Shown here one piece after another: positions 1 to 7,587 of a DNA stretch of 15,161 bases. The DNA is from Rhodospirillales bacterium. GTDB lineage: Bacteria; Pseudomonadota; Alphaproteobacteria; Acetobacterales; Acetobacteraceae. Under the pieces are notes generated by a model. It did no database searches, was not told the DNA's origin, and saw only the letters and a list, made by a program, of their open reading frames with translations. How positions within the stretch are numbered: position 1 is the stretch's first letter; each line of letters opens with the position of its first letter. The position numbers and the translations under genes were made by a program. The stretch spans positions 1-15,161 of the forward strand of contig JANXXW010000510.1 in NCBI GenBank assembly GCA_025350425.1, given 5' to 3'.

Positions 1-70
1 GTCGAACTGACCGGGCGGCGCGGTCGTTGATGCAGTGATTCCTCATGATGGAATACAGCCAGGTGGAAAA

Positions 71-82
71 GGTCTAGCGACC
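71..82 (-). terminator. Weak hairpin plus T-run at the end of the methyltransferase/glycosyltransferase gene
   Basis: On the minus strand GGTC and GACC pair around a GCTA loop that contains the TAG stop, followed by TTTTCC. The stem is only 4 bp, so this is at best a weak Rho-independent terminator. The remaining bases to position 1 hold no gene I can identify. Confidence 0.25.
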
Positions 83-1693
83 GCCCGCCAGTTCCGGCAC
101 GCGGGCGTGCAACGCCCGCGTCAACTCCTCCCGCCGTCCCCACAGCGACCAATACCAGGCCGCACGCGCAGTTACCTGATAGGCCAGCATGCGTTCCTGC
201 GCGACATAGGCGCGGGCGGCCTCGGCCATCTCACGCGTCAGATCGGGTTGCGCCACCATGCGCGCCAGCCGCTGCTGCAATGTGCTCGTGTCATTGAACA
301 GAAATCCGGTCCGCCCATCCTCGATGCTGCCGCTGTACACCACCGGCGTCGCCAACGAGGCCACCCGGTGCGCCGATGCCTCCAGGAACTTCAGGTCGGA
401 CTTGCAGCGGTTGAACTCGGTGTCGGCCAGCGGCATGAACGAGATTTCGGACTGGCCCAGCAGGTCGCGGTAGGTCGCGTAGTCGCATAGCGGCGTGAAG
501 CTCTTGTGCGGCGTGTCCAGCGCGTCGAACAGGCCCCGGTCGTTGACGATGCGGAAATTCAGCCGTTCGCCCATGAACCCCGCAACTGCGTTCAACGCGG
601 CGATGTAGGGCGGCCAGTCCTGCTCGCGGTTCAGCCCGCCAAAGAACATCGTCATGCGGTTCGGGTCGGTAAAGTTGCGCGCCGGGGGAATGCTGCTTGC
701 CGCGTTCGCGAACACCATGACTTCGGGGTTATCCCGCCGCAGCACCTCGGCGAGCGGCTCCGTGCTGGTCTGCACGGCATGGACCGCACGGAAATTCTGG
801 ATGTCGGGGCGCTGCAGCACCGGAATCCCAGCCGGATGGTCGTCGAACTCGCACACGACGAGGTAGCCCCCGTCCAGCAGCCCGCGCACCACATCGAGAC
901 CCTCGTCCCCGGCCAGCAGCGGACGGTGCAGGATGAACACCTTGGGCGTGGACGCGGGTTGCAGGTCGCCGCCGTATTCGCCCACCACATGGGTCAGGAA
1001 CCCCGGCTCGCTCGCCAGCGCCCGCATCGGTTCGAGCACGCGGACGTCACTCACGCCGCCCACCGGGCTCAGCATCGTCGAGGTCACCTGTATGACCCGC
1101 GTTTCCACATGGCGCGCACGCCACACGTATTGCAGCGGCCGGGCGCGGCGCAGGAACTCGAACGGATCGACGCCGAGCGCGGTCAGCGCGGGTTCGATGG
1201 CACGGGTGAACTCACCAGCCGCCGGAGCGTCGAAGATACGCGGTGCCACGTCGAACGGCAGCAACCCTGCGCCAAGCAGCGCCGCCCGCGTGCTTTTGTA
1301 GGTGAACCAGCGCAGGTGGGTGCGGTCGAACAGACCCTGATCTTCGTAATCCCATTCCCCCCGCAGCAGGCGGGCAGTGAAACTCCAGTGATCCGCGTTC
1401 GGCATGCAGATCACCATGGTGCCGTTCCGGCTCAGCAGCCGCGCATGGGCCGCCAGCACTGCCCAGGGGTCGCGCAGATGTTCCAGCACGTCGCCATAGA
1501 CGATGCAGTCCACCTCGTCGTCTCCGAACGGCAGCGGCGCCAGCTCGACATCGCCGACCACCACGCGATCCAGGCGCTGCATGGCGATCCGGGCCGCTTC
1601 GGGATCTAGCTCGATCCCGAGCACGTTGGCCCTGGGGTTGCGCTGCTTGTAGGCGCGGCCCAGCGCGCCCGTGCCGCATCCGACATCGAGCAC
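74..1693 (-). CDS. Two-domain SAM methyltransferase / glycosyltransferase
   Basis: The protein joins a class I SAM-dependent methyltransferase to a glycosyltransferase-like domain. Numbering from the GTG at 1693, the SAM-binding motif I is LDVGCGTGALG (residues 2-12), an acidic residue follows in GIELD (E28), and GDVLEHLRDP (67-76) and DRTHLRWF (123-130) are typical of this methyltransferase group. From about residue 200 a second domain begins, with GGVSDVRVLEPMRAL (212-226) and a C-terminal part with KSDLKFLEASAH and TPVVY..DGRTGFLF, resembling the donor-binding half of GT4-type transferases. The likely role is modification of a surface glycan, polysaccharide or flagellar component; the substrate is unknown. 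It lies directly downstream of UDP-glucose dehydrogenase on the same strand. The start is doubtful: GTG 1693 falls inside the Rossmann fold's first strand, and the same frame is open upstream to 1885 with family-like sequence (TYPDIANPDLLDRIP) but no ATG, GTG or TTG. Confidence 0.8.
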   Translation of the reverse strand: MLDVGCGTGALGRAYKQRNPRANVLGIELDPEAARIAMQRLDRVVVGDVELAPLPFGDDEVDCIVYGDVLEHLRDPWAVLAAHARLLSRNGTMVICMPNADHWSFTARLLRGEWDYEDQGLFDRTHLRWFTYKSTRAALLGAGLLPFDVAPRIFDAPAAGEFTRAIEPALTALGVDPFEFLRRARPLQYVWRARHVETRVIQVTSTMLSPVGGVSDVRVLEPMRALASEPGFLTHVVGEYGGDLQPASTPKVFILHRPLLAGDEGLDVVRGLLDGGYLVVCEFDDHPAGIPVLQRPDIQNFRAVHAVQTSTEPLAEVLRRDNPEVMVFANAASSIPPARNFTDPNRMTMFFGGLNREQDWPPYIAALNAVAGFMGERLNFRIVNDRGLFDALDTPHKSFTPLCDYATYRDLLGQSEISFMPLADTEFNRCKSDLKFLEASAHRVASLATPVVYSGSIEDGRTGFLFNDTSTLQQRLARMVAQPDLTREMAEAARAYVAQERMLAYQVTARAAWYWSLWGRREELTRALHARVPELAGGR

Positions 1694-1787
1694 GGTCCGG
1701 GCGGTGAGTGGAATGCGGTCCAGAAGGTCGGGGTTCGCGATGTCAGGATAGGTCAGGGGTATCTCGCGTGGTGATTTGCCGCCCGGC

Positions 1788-3101
1788 TCAGGCGGAGGGA
1801 CGGCCGATGCCGTGATACACGAATCCAGCCCGGCGCATCGCCACAGGATCGTAGATGTTGCGGAGGTCGACCACGACCGAGCCGGTCATGGCCTGCCTGA
1901 GCCGGGCCGGCGATAGGGCGCGGAACTCGTTCCACTCCGTCACGATAACCAGCGCGTCGGCGCCCGCGACCGCGTCCATTGCGTCCTTGCAGTAGATCAC
2001 GCCCTCCGGCAGCAGCGCCCGGGCGGCCTCCATGCCTTCCGGATCATACACCCTCAGGGTGGCGCCGTCGGAGGCCAGGTGCGCCACGATCGGCAGCGAC
2101 GGCGCGTCGCGCATGTCGTCGGTCTCGGGCTTGAACGTGAGGCCCATGATGGCGATGGTCTTGCCCTGCACCGACCCGCCGCACGCGGCCACGATGCGCG
2201 ACCCCATGCCGGCCTTGCGGCTATCGTTCACCGCGACGACCGTCTCCACCAGCCGAGTAGGCGAGCCTGCGTCCTGCGCGATCCGGGTCAGCGCCAACGT
2301 GTCTTTGGGGAAGCACGAGCCGCCGAAGCCCGGTCCCGCATGGAGGAACTTGCGGCCGATCCGTCCGTCGAGCCCGATACCCCTGGCGATGTCATGGACA
2401 TCGGCGTCCAGCTTCTCGCAAAGGTCCGCCATCTCGTTGATGAAGGTTATCTTCATGGCGAGGAACGCGTTGGCCGCGTATTTAGTCAGCTCTGCCGTTT
2501 GCATGCTGGTGAACAGGATCGGCGCCTCGATCAGATAGAGCGGCCGGTATAGGTTCCGCATCACCGCCTGCGCGCGCTCTCCGGTGCAGCCGATCACCAC
2601 CCGGTCCGGTCGCATGAAGTCGCTGATGGCGCTGCCTTCGCGCAGGAATTCAGGGTTGGACGCGACGTCGAATTCGAGGTCGGGACGGGCCGCGTGCACG
2701 ATCTCGCGGATACGCTCGCCGGTGCCGACGGGCACGGTGGATTTGGTGACGATCACGGTGTAGCCGGTCAGTGCATGGGCCACCTGCTCCGCCGCCGCGT
2801 AGACGTAGCTGAGGTCCGCATGGCCGTCGCCGCGCCGCGTGGGCGTGCCGACCGCGATGAACACCGCCTCGGCGCCACGGATGGCGAAGGCGAAATCGTC
2901 GCCGAACGATAGCCGTCCGGCCGCCACGTTCTCGGCCACCAGCCGGTCAAGACCGGGCTCGAAGATGGGGATGCGGCCGTCGCGCAGCGCCGCCAGCTTG
3001 GCAGGGTCCGCCTCCACCACGGCGACGTCGATGCCGAACTCTGCGAAGCAAGCCCCCGACACCAGTCCAACATAGCCGCCGCCGATCATCGCGATACGCA
3101 A
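1788..3101 (-). CDS. UDP-glucose 6-dehydrogenase
   Basis: This enzyme oxidises UDP-glucose to UDP-glucuronate with two NAD+, supplying a precursor for acidic surface polysaccharides (ugd/udg/rkpK/tuaD family). The 437-residue length is normal. The N-terminal NAD fold is IGGGYVGLVSG (residues 6-16). SNPEFLREG carries E152, the central domain has KYAANAFLAMK with K207, and the catalytic cysteine is C263 in GPGFGGSCFPKD, followed by K266 and D267. The C-terminal UDP-binding domain contains GLTFKPETDDMRDAPS. The start is TTG at 3101: the family begins MRIAMIG and a good GGAGG ribosome binding site lies 6 nt upstream, so the internal ATG at residue 5 is unlikely. It follows fliJ by 66 bp in a leftward run and probably shares a transcript with the methyltransferase/glycosyltransferase gene, whose coding frame seems to overlap its 3' end. 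The family assignment is very secure; the polysaccharide it serves is not known. Confidence 0.95.
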   Translation of the reverse strand: MRIAMIGGGYVGLVSGACFAEFGIDVAVVEADPAKLAALRDGRIPIFEPGLDRLVAENVAAGRLSFGDDFAFAIRGAEAVFIAVGTPTRRGDGHADLSYVYAAAEQVAHALTGYTVIVTKSTVPVGTGERIREIVHAARPDLEFDVASNPEFLREGSAISDFMRPDRVVIGCTGERAQAVMRNLYRPLYLIEAPILFTSMQTAELTKYAANAFLAMKITFINEMADLCEKLDADVHDIARGIGLDGRIGRKFLHAGPGFGGSCFPKDTLALTRIAQDAGSPTRLVETVVAVNDSRKAGMGSRIVAACGGSVQGKTIAIMGLTFKPETDDMRDAPSLPIVAHLASDGATLRVYDPEGMEAARALLPEGVIYCKDAMDAVAGADALVIVTEWNEFRALSPARLRQAMTGSVVVDLRNIYDPVAMRRAGFVYHGIGRPSA

Positions 3102-3107
3102 GGATTG

Positions 3108-3112
3108 CCTCC
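3108..3112 (-). promoter_or_regulatory. Ribosome binding site fixing the TTG start of UDP-glucose dehydrogenase
   Basis: GGAGG on the minus strand sits 6 nt before TTG 3101. The next ATG, four codons in, would remove the first strand of the NAD-binding fold, so this site supports the TTG start. Confidence 0.7.
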
Positions 3113-3167
3113 GGTGTTGGCGGTGGTTTCAGCACAAAGCGGCCGACATGGCCACCGCAGGCCGTCA

Positions 3168-3623
3168 TCACCGCTTTTCGTCATGGGTCACGGCTTCGCC
3201 GGGTGCGCGGTGCGCCGAACGGCCGGCCTCGTCCAGTTCGGCCTGCCCTTTGCGGCTCTCCTCCGCCCGGGCCACGGACGCGCGGCCGTCAAGCACCGAG
3301 GCAATCGCTTCCACGCCGGCGCGGGCGAGCGCCAGCTTCGCGCGAACCCCGACGAGGTGGGCGGCCCGGCGGTCCCGCTCGGTGACGGCAAGCCGTATCG
3401 CCTGCCTTCCGCGCGGCATCCAGGCCGCGAACGCCTCCACCGCGCCGTCTCCGGCATCGAGCGACATCGCACAGGCCTCCTCGGTCCGCATCGTGTCACG
3501 CGCGAAATGTTCGGCGTCGATGGCCCGCCGTTCCGCCAGCAGGCCGTCAGCAAGCGCCTGCTTGGCCGCGTCCAGCGCGGCGTTGCGCACCCGAAGCAAC
3601 GCGCGCAGCGGGTCGCGCGTCAT
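3168..3623 (-). CDS. fliJ: FliJ-like flagellar export protein
   Basis: This small, charged, mostly helical protein of 151 residues is rich in Ala, Arg and Glu and has no membrane segment or signal peptide. Its length and composition suit FliJ, the coiled-coil stalk and chaperone-escort partner of the FliI ATPase in the flagellar type III export apparatus at the cytoplasmic base. FliJ diverges strongly in sequence, so the call rests mainly on position: it follows fliI directly, and its ATG (3621-3623) overlaps the fliI TGA (3620-3622) as ATGA, implying translational coupling. Regions such as RDPLRALLRVRNAALDAAKQ near the N-terminus fit the long helical hairpin expected for the family. It could instead be another small helical protein of a flagellar operon, but FliJ is the simplest reading. 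Confidence 0.75.
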   Translation of the reverse strand: MTRDPLRALLRVRNAALDAAKQALADGLLAERRAIDAEHFARDTMRTEEACAMSLDAGDGAVEAFAAWMPRGRQAIRLAVTERDRRAAHLVGVRAKLALARAGVEAIASVLDGRASVARAEESRKGQAELDEAGRSAHRAPGEAVTHDEKR

Positions 3624-5011
3624 GGCAGGTGAGTTTCAGGTCCGGCCAGGACGAGGCGCAGCTGCGCGAAGCTCTCGTCCCGCGGCGTGCGCTCGTCCCG
3701 CTCCTGGCGCAGCAGCGCCTCGATACCGGGGGCCAGCCGGATGGCCTCATCCACCGCGGGATCGCTGCCTTGCTGGTAGGCGCCCAGCCGCACTAGATCT
3801 GCCATTTCCACGTTCAGCGCGATGATGCCGCGTGCGCGCCGCGTGAGCGCGTTCTCCTCCGGCGTGTTGCATCCAGGCACGGCGCGCGACAGCGAGCGCA
3901 GCACGTCCACCGCCGGATACCGGCCAAATTCGCCGATCTGGCGATCCAGGATGATGTGTCCGTCCAGGATGCCCCGCACCGCATCCGCCACCGGCTCGTT
4001 GTGATCGTCACCCTCCACCAGCACCGTGAACAGGCCGGTGATCTGGCCGGGGCGAAGCTCGGGCGAGGCTGGTTCCAGGCCCGGTCCGGCGCGCTCCAGC
4101 AGGCGAGGCAGTTCGGCAAACACGCTCGGGGGATAGCCGCGCGTGGCGGGCGGCTCACCTGCCGAAAGACCGATCTCGCGGAGCGCGAAGCAGAACCGCG
4201 TGACGCTGTCCATCAGCAGCAGAACGCTGCGGCCCTGGTCACGGAAATGCTCGGCGATGGTGAGCGCGGCATAGGCCGCCTCCCGCCGCATCAGCGGCGG
4301 CGTGTCGGAGGTGGCCACCACGGTCACTGTGCGCGCCCGCCCCTCTGGCCCGAGATCGTCCTCGATGAACTCGCGGACCTCGCGGCCCCGCTCGCCCACC
4401 AGTGCCAGTACCACCACGTCGCATTCGGTGTGCCGCGCCAGCATCGCCAGCAAAGTGGACTTGCCGACGCCGGACCCTGCGAACAACCCCAGCCGCTGCC
4501 CGTCGCGGCAGGTGGTGAACAGGTCGAGCACGCGCACGCCGAGGTCGAGGCGTGGGCCCAGGCGTGCCCGCAGCGTGGCCAAGGGAGGCTCTGCCCTGAG
4601 GTCGCGGGGCGGTCCGGCTTGCAGCGGGCCAAGCCCGTCAAGCGGCATCCCGAGCGGGTCCACGACGCGGCCGATCCAGCCATCGGACACCGGCAACCCG
4701 CTCCGCCGCGCACCGTCCGGGCGCAGTTCGATCTCGGCGACGCAGCCTGGCCCCAGCCCCGCCAGCGGCGCGAAGGTGAGCATCTGCGCGCGGTCGCCGG
4801 TGAAGGCCACAATCTCGGCCACGACCGGGCGCCCGGCCCGCGGCTTCAACGTCACCCGATCGCCTACCACCACGTGGCGCGACAGGCCGACCGCCTCTAC
4901 CCGCAGGCCGGAGACGGCGGAAACATGCCCACTGACGATGCCGAGCGACGGCCGCGACGCGCTCATCGCTGCCGCCAGCCGTGCCGCCAGCGGTGACCGC
5001 GCCAACATCAT
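3620..5011 (-). CDS. fliI: Flagellar protein export ATPase FliI
   Basis: FliI is the hexameric ATPase that energises delivery of flagellar substrates to the export gate at the inner membrane. The protein has 463 residues. It has a beta-barrel N-terminal region (about 20-110) and an F1-ATPase-like core. Walker A is GSGVGKST (residues 179-186, K184), the catalytic glutamate is E208 in VGERGREV, and Walker B is VLLLMD (263-268). The PATRGYPPSVFAELPRLLERAG stretch starting near residue 288 and TVLVEGDDHNEPVADAVRGI further on are typical of FliI/SctN ATPases. The start is one of two adjacent ATGs (5011 or 5008), with CGGAG 9 nt upstream of the first. It heads a leftward run with fliJ and diverges from ctrA. 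A type III secretion ATPase (SctN) is the alternative, but no other secretion genes are present and the FliJ-like neighbour supports a flagellar role. Confidence 0.92.
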   Translation of the reverse strand: MMLARSPLAARLAAAMSASRPSLGIVSGHVSAVSGLRVEAVGLSRHVVVGDRVTLKPRAGRPVVAEIVAFTGDRAQMLTFAPLAGLGPGCVAEIELRPDGARRSGLPVSDGWIGRVVDPLGMPLDGLGPLQAGPPRDLRAEPPLATLRARLGPRLDLGVRVLDLFTTCRDGQRLGLFAGSGVGKSTLLAMLARHTECDVVVLALVGERGREVREFIEDDLGPEGRARTVTVVATSDTPPLMRREAAYAALTIAEHFRDQGRSVLLLMDSVTRFCFALREIGLSAGEPPATRGYPPSVFAELPRLLERAGPGLEPASPELRPGQITGLFTVLVEGDDHNEPVADAVRGILDGHIILDRQIGEFGRYPAVDVLRSLSRAVPGCNTPEENALTRRARGIIALNVEMADLVRLGAYQQGSDPAVDEAIRLAPGIEALLRQERDERTPRDESFAQLRLVLAGPETHLP

Positions 5012-5120
5012 CGATCAAACTCCGTACGAAACGACTATCCTTGCAACTTATGATAGAAACTTATTGCTAAAACCTTACGAAGGGGATACTTTGCAACCAT
5101 GAGTTGTATTGGAAAGCAAA
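5012..5120. promoter_or_regulatory. AT-rich divergent promoter region between fliI and ctrA
   Basis: This stretch is much richer in A and T than its GC-rich surroundings and separates the divergent fliI and ctrA genes, so it must hold promoters for both. A direct repeat, TTGCAAC followed one or two bases later by ATGA, occurs at 5041-5053 and 5091-5102, 50 bp apart. A possible rightward promoter is TTGCTA (5064-5069) with GATACT (5085-5090), but spacing and match are imperfect. I do not see a clear CtrA full site (TTAA-N7-TTAA). Confidence 0.6.
5111..5116 (+). promoter_or_regulatory. Ribosome binding site for ctrA supporting ATG 5121
   Basis: GGAAAG precedes ATG 5121 by 4 nt. An upstream in-frame TTG at 5109 would add four residues (MESK) and overlap this site. 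CtrA proteins begin MRVLLIEDD, which matches the ATG. Confidence 0.55.
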
Positions 5121-5882
5121 ATGCGCGTTCTCCTCATTGAAGATGACAACACCGCCGCCCGCGCAACCGCGCTGGTGCTGCGGACCGGCGGGACGGTGGT
5201 GGACCAGGCCGATACCGGCGAGGAGGCGCTCGAACTCGTGCGGCGCTACGATTACGATTTCGTCGTGCTCGACCTGATGTTACCGGACATCGAGGGCTAC
5301 GAGGTGGTCCGCCGCATGCGCGCCGCGCGCATTGAGGTGCCCATCATGATCCTGTCCGGCCTCACGCGTTCCCAGGCGAAGGTGAAGGCACTCGGGGCCG
5401 GCGCGGACGATTTCGTGTGCAAGCCGTTCGATAGCACCGAGCTGCTCGCCCGGATGCAGGCCATCGTCAGGCGCAGCAAGGGTTTCAGCCAGCCCACCCT
5501 GCGGATCGGCCAGCTCAGCCTCAACCTCGAAAGCCGCGAAGTCTTCGTCGCAGGCGCGCAGGTGCGTCTCACCGGCAAGGAATACTCGATCCTCGAACTG
5601 CTCGTGCTGCGCAAGGGCATGGTGCTGACCAAGGAGGTGTTCCTCAATCACCTCTATGGCGGCATGGATGAACCCGAGATGAAGATCATCGACGTCTTCA
5701 TCTGCAAGCTCCGCAAGAAGCTGGCCCAGGCTGGGGCGGATAATCTGATCGGCACGGTCTGGGGGCGCGGCTACATGATCCGCGAGCCCGGCGGCATCCC
5801 GGTCTACACCAGCTCGATGCTGGACTCGCCATTGACGCCGCCGATGTTTGGCGCGACGACCGGACCAGTGCACGCGTTCTGA
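5121..5882 (+). CDS. ctrA: Cell-cycle response regulator CtrA (OmpR/PhoB family)
   Basis: CtrA is the alphaproteobacterial master regulator that controls flagellar, motility and, in some orders, replication and division genes. Numbered from ATG 5121 it has 253 residues. The receiver has the acidic pocket IEDD (D8, D9), phospho-acceptor D51 in VVLDLMLPD, S79 in MILSG and K101 in CKPFD. A winged-helix DNA-binding domain follows (about 125-222). Its TGKEYSILELLVLRKG (151-166), FLNHLYGGMDEPEMKIIDVF (174-193) and CKLRKKL are the near-invariant CtrA signature, including the recognition helix. The receiver diverges more from Caulobacter CtrA than the DNA-binding domain does. About 30 extra residues follow the winged helix and the protein ends HAF rather than AA, the ClpXP-recognised end in Caulobacter. 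It diverges from fliI and lies 20 bp before an enoyl-CoA hydratase-family gene, probably in one transcript. Confidence 0.93.
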   Translation: MRVLLIEDDNTAARATALVLRTGGTVVDQADTGEEALELVRRYDYDFVVLDLMLPDIEGYEVVRRMRAARIEVPIMILSGLTRSQAKVKALGAGADDFVCKPFDSTELLARMQAIVRRSKGFSQPTLRIGQLSLNLESREVFVAGAQVRLTGKEYSILELLVLRKGMVLTKEVFLNHLYGGMDEPEMKIIDVFICKLRKKLAQAGADNLIGTVWGRGYMIREPGGIPVYTSSMLDSPLTPPMFGATTGPVHAF

Positions 5883-5902
5883 CACCGCAGCCGGAGCCCG
5901 GA

Positions 5903-6685
5903 ATGAGAGATCCCGCGCCGACCGAGCCATCCTCCGCTCCCACGCTCGTGGTGGAGCGGGGGCTGGCCACCATCAGGCTCAACCGCCCACGCCACCACAA
6001 CCGTCTCGAACCCGCCGACATTCCGGTTCTCGGCGCGTTGCTGGACACCATCGCCACCGATCAATCGGTGCGCGTTGTCGTGCTGCGCGCCACTGGAAAG
6101 TCATTCTGCGCCGGGTACGACCTCGCCGATCTCGGCCAGCCCATGCCGCCAGGCATGGAGGAGGCCGGCATCGGATCGCTCGCAGCGGTGATTGATGCGC
6201 TGGAGCAATGCCGCCTACCCACGATCTGCGCCCTGAACGGCCCTGTGTTCGGCGGCGGGACGGATTTGGCGCTCGCCTGCGATTTTCGTTTGGGTGTCAC
6301 AGGCATCCGGATGCTGATGCCCGCCGCCCGTTTCGGGCTGCATTACTACCACTCCGGAATGCGCCGCTACGTCGAACGGCTCGGCGTGGGCGCGGCCAAG
6401 CGGCTGTTCCTGCTGGGCGAGCCCATCGACGCCGCCGAGATGCTGCGGATCGGCTACCTCGACGAAATCCTGCCGGACCAGCCCGCCCTCGAAGCGCGCA
6501 CCGCCGAGATGGCCGCCACGTTGCTGCAAGCCGCATCGGGCTCCGTCATTAACAGCATGAAACAGGTGCTGAACCGCATCGCTGGCGGCGACCCAGATTC
6601 CGCGCAAGCCGATGCCGCCTGGCAGGCCACCCGCCACTCACCCGACGTGGGCGCCGCGGTCGCGGCCGCGCGGGCTAAACCATGA
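5903..6685 (+). CDS. Enoyl-CoA hydratase/isomerase-family protein with altered active site
   Basis: This is a crotonase-fold protein of 260 residues, the usual single-domain length. The oxyanion-hole segments are present: SFCAGYDL (67-74) and NGPVFGGGTDLALACDF (112-128). The two glutamates used for hydration in classical enoyl-CoA hydratase are not conserved: the first position is D121 (GGGTDL in place of GGGCEL) and the second appears to be A141 (MPAARFG in place of the common PE..LG). It therefore probably binds an acyl-CoA and stabilises an enolate, but its reaction cannot be named; isomerase, hydrolase, decarboxylase or non-catalytic roles are all possible. A GGAG ribosome binding site lies 6 nt before ATG 5903. 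It starts 20 bp after ctrA, suggesting co-transcription. Its 3' end overlaps the convergent NAD kinase gene by 11 bp. Family membership is secure; substrate is unknown. Confidence 0.85.
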   Translation: MRDPAPTEPSSAPTLVVERGLATIRLNRPRHHNRLEPADIPVLGALLDTIATDQSVRVVVLRATGKSFCAGYDLADLGQPMPPGMEEAGIGSLAAVIDALEQCRLPTICALNGPVFGGGTDLALACDFRLGVTGIRMLMPAARFGLHYYHSGMRRYVERLGVGAAKRLFLLGEPIDAAEMLRIGYLDEILPDQPALEARTAEMAATLLQAASGSVINSMKQVLNRIAGGDPDSAQADAAWQATRHSPDVGAAVAAARAKP

Positions 6686-7472
6686 ATTGTTCAGCGAGGA
6701 TGCGTTCGGACAATCCATGGTCGGGGTCGAACAGCACGATCGCCCGCAACGAACGGTCCTCGCTGATGGCCACCGAAACCACGTCGCGCACCTCGGTGAA
6801 ATCGGCCACCGCCGCCACCGGCCGCTTCTCCGTCTCCAGCACCTCGAACAGCACGTCAGCCCCGCTCGGCAGCAATGCCCCGCGCCACCGGCGTGGACGA
6901 AACGCGCTGATCGGCGTCATCGGCAGCAGGTTGGCGGAAAGCGGCACGATCGGGCCGTGCGCCGAGAGGTTATAGGCAGTCGAACCCGCCGGGGTCGAAA
7001 CCAGGATGCCGTCGCAAATCAGTTCTTCCAGCCGCACCCGCCCATCGACGGTGATGCGTATCTTTGCGGTCTGACGGAACTGGCGCAGCAGCGCCACCTC
7101 GTTCAGCGCCACCGCCTCCTCTACCCGCCCGGTCACGGTCACGGCGTGCATCCGCAGCGGATGCAGCATTGCTGCCTTCGCCCGGCTTAGGCGAACCCGC
7201 AGATCCTCCTCCGCGAACTCGTTCATCAGGAACCCGACCGAGCCGCAATTCATGCCATAGACCGGAATTTCGGTGCCCAGCAGGCGGTGCATCGTCTCCA
7301 GCATGAAACCATCACCACCAAGCGACACCACGATCTCGGCCCGCTCGACCGGGCAGTCGCCATAGGCCGCCGCCAGCCGGGCCCGCATCGTGGTCGCAAG
7401 CTCCGTCGGTGCCGCCACGAACGCGACATGCTCGGTCCCGAACACCGTATCCTCGTCGCGCTCCACGATCAC
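6675..7472 (-). CDS. nadK: NAD kinase
   Basis: This enzyme phosphorylates NAD to NADP in the cytoplasm (nadK/ppnK family) and is the main source of NADP(H). The protein is 265 residues as drawn, close to the compact alphaproteobacterial type. The diagnostic GGDG motif is at residues 52-55 in VVSLGGDGFMLETMHR. MNCGSVGFLMNEF (74-86), ALNE (122-125), and the long conserved DGILVSTPAGSTAYNLSAHG stretch (154-173) follow. GTG 7472 is the longest start. A GTG at 7445 is preceded by GAGG at a 5-nt spacing and would give a short N-terminus ahead of HVAFVAAPT, as in many relatives, so it may be the real start. The gene stands alone on its strand, converging with and overlapping the hydratase-family gene by 11 bp. 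Confidence 0.93.
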   Translation of the reverse strand: MIVERDEDTVFGTEHVAFVAAPTELATTMRARLAAAYGDCPVERAEIVVSLGGDGFMLETMHRLLGTEIPVYGMNCGSVGFLMNEFAEEDLRVRLSRAKAAMLHPLRMHAVTVTGRVEEAVALNEVALLRQFRQTAKIRITVDGRVRLEELICDGILVSTPAGSTAYNLSAHGPIVPLSANLLPMTPISAFRPRRWRGALLPSGADVLFEVLETEKRPVAAVADFTEVRDVVSVAISEDRSLRAIVLFDPDHGLSERILAEQFMV

Positions 7473-7587
7473 GACCGAGACCTGCGGCGCCTACGCAATT
7501 CGGCGATGGCCGGCACCGGCATTCATCTGAACGACGCTCATCCGCATCGACCCACCCCTTCAAACATCAGCAAAGTTAACATCCGTC

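Noticed and set aside
506..1609. 367-codon plus-strand frame opposite the methyltransferase/glycosyltransferase
   Set aside because: Shadow frame: His/Arg/Gln-rich, without domains, fully inside a recognised gene.
3620..5011. ATPase read as a type III secretion SctN/HrcN protein
   Set aside because: The core motifs are shared by both groups, but the FliJ-like partner and adjacent ctrA favour the flagellum, and no secretion apparatus genes are present.
5041..5092. CtrA full binding site or GANTC methylation site in the ctrA upstream region
   Set aside because: No TTAA-N7-TTAA match and no GANTC were found; only weak half-site resemblance.
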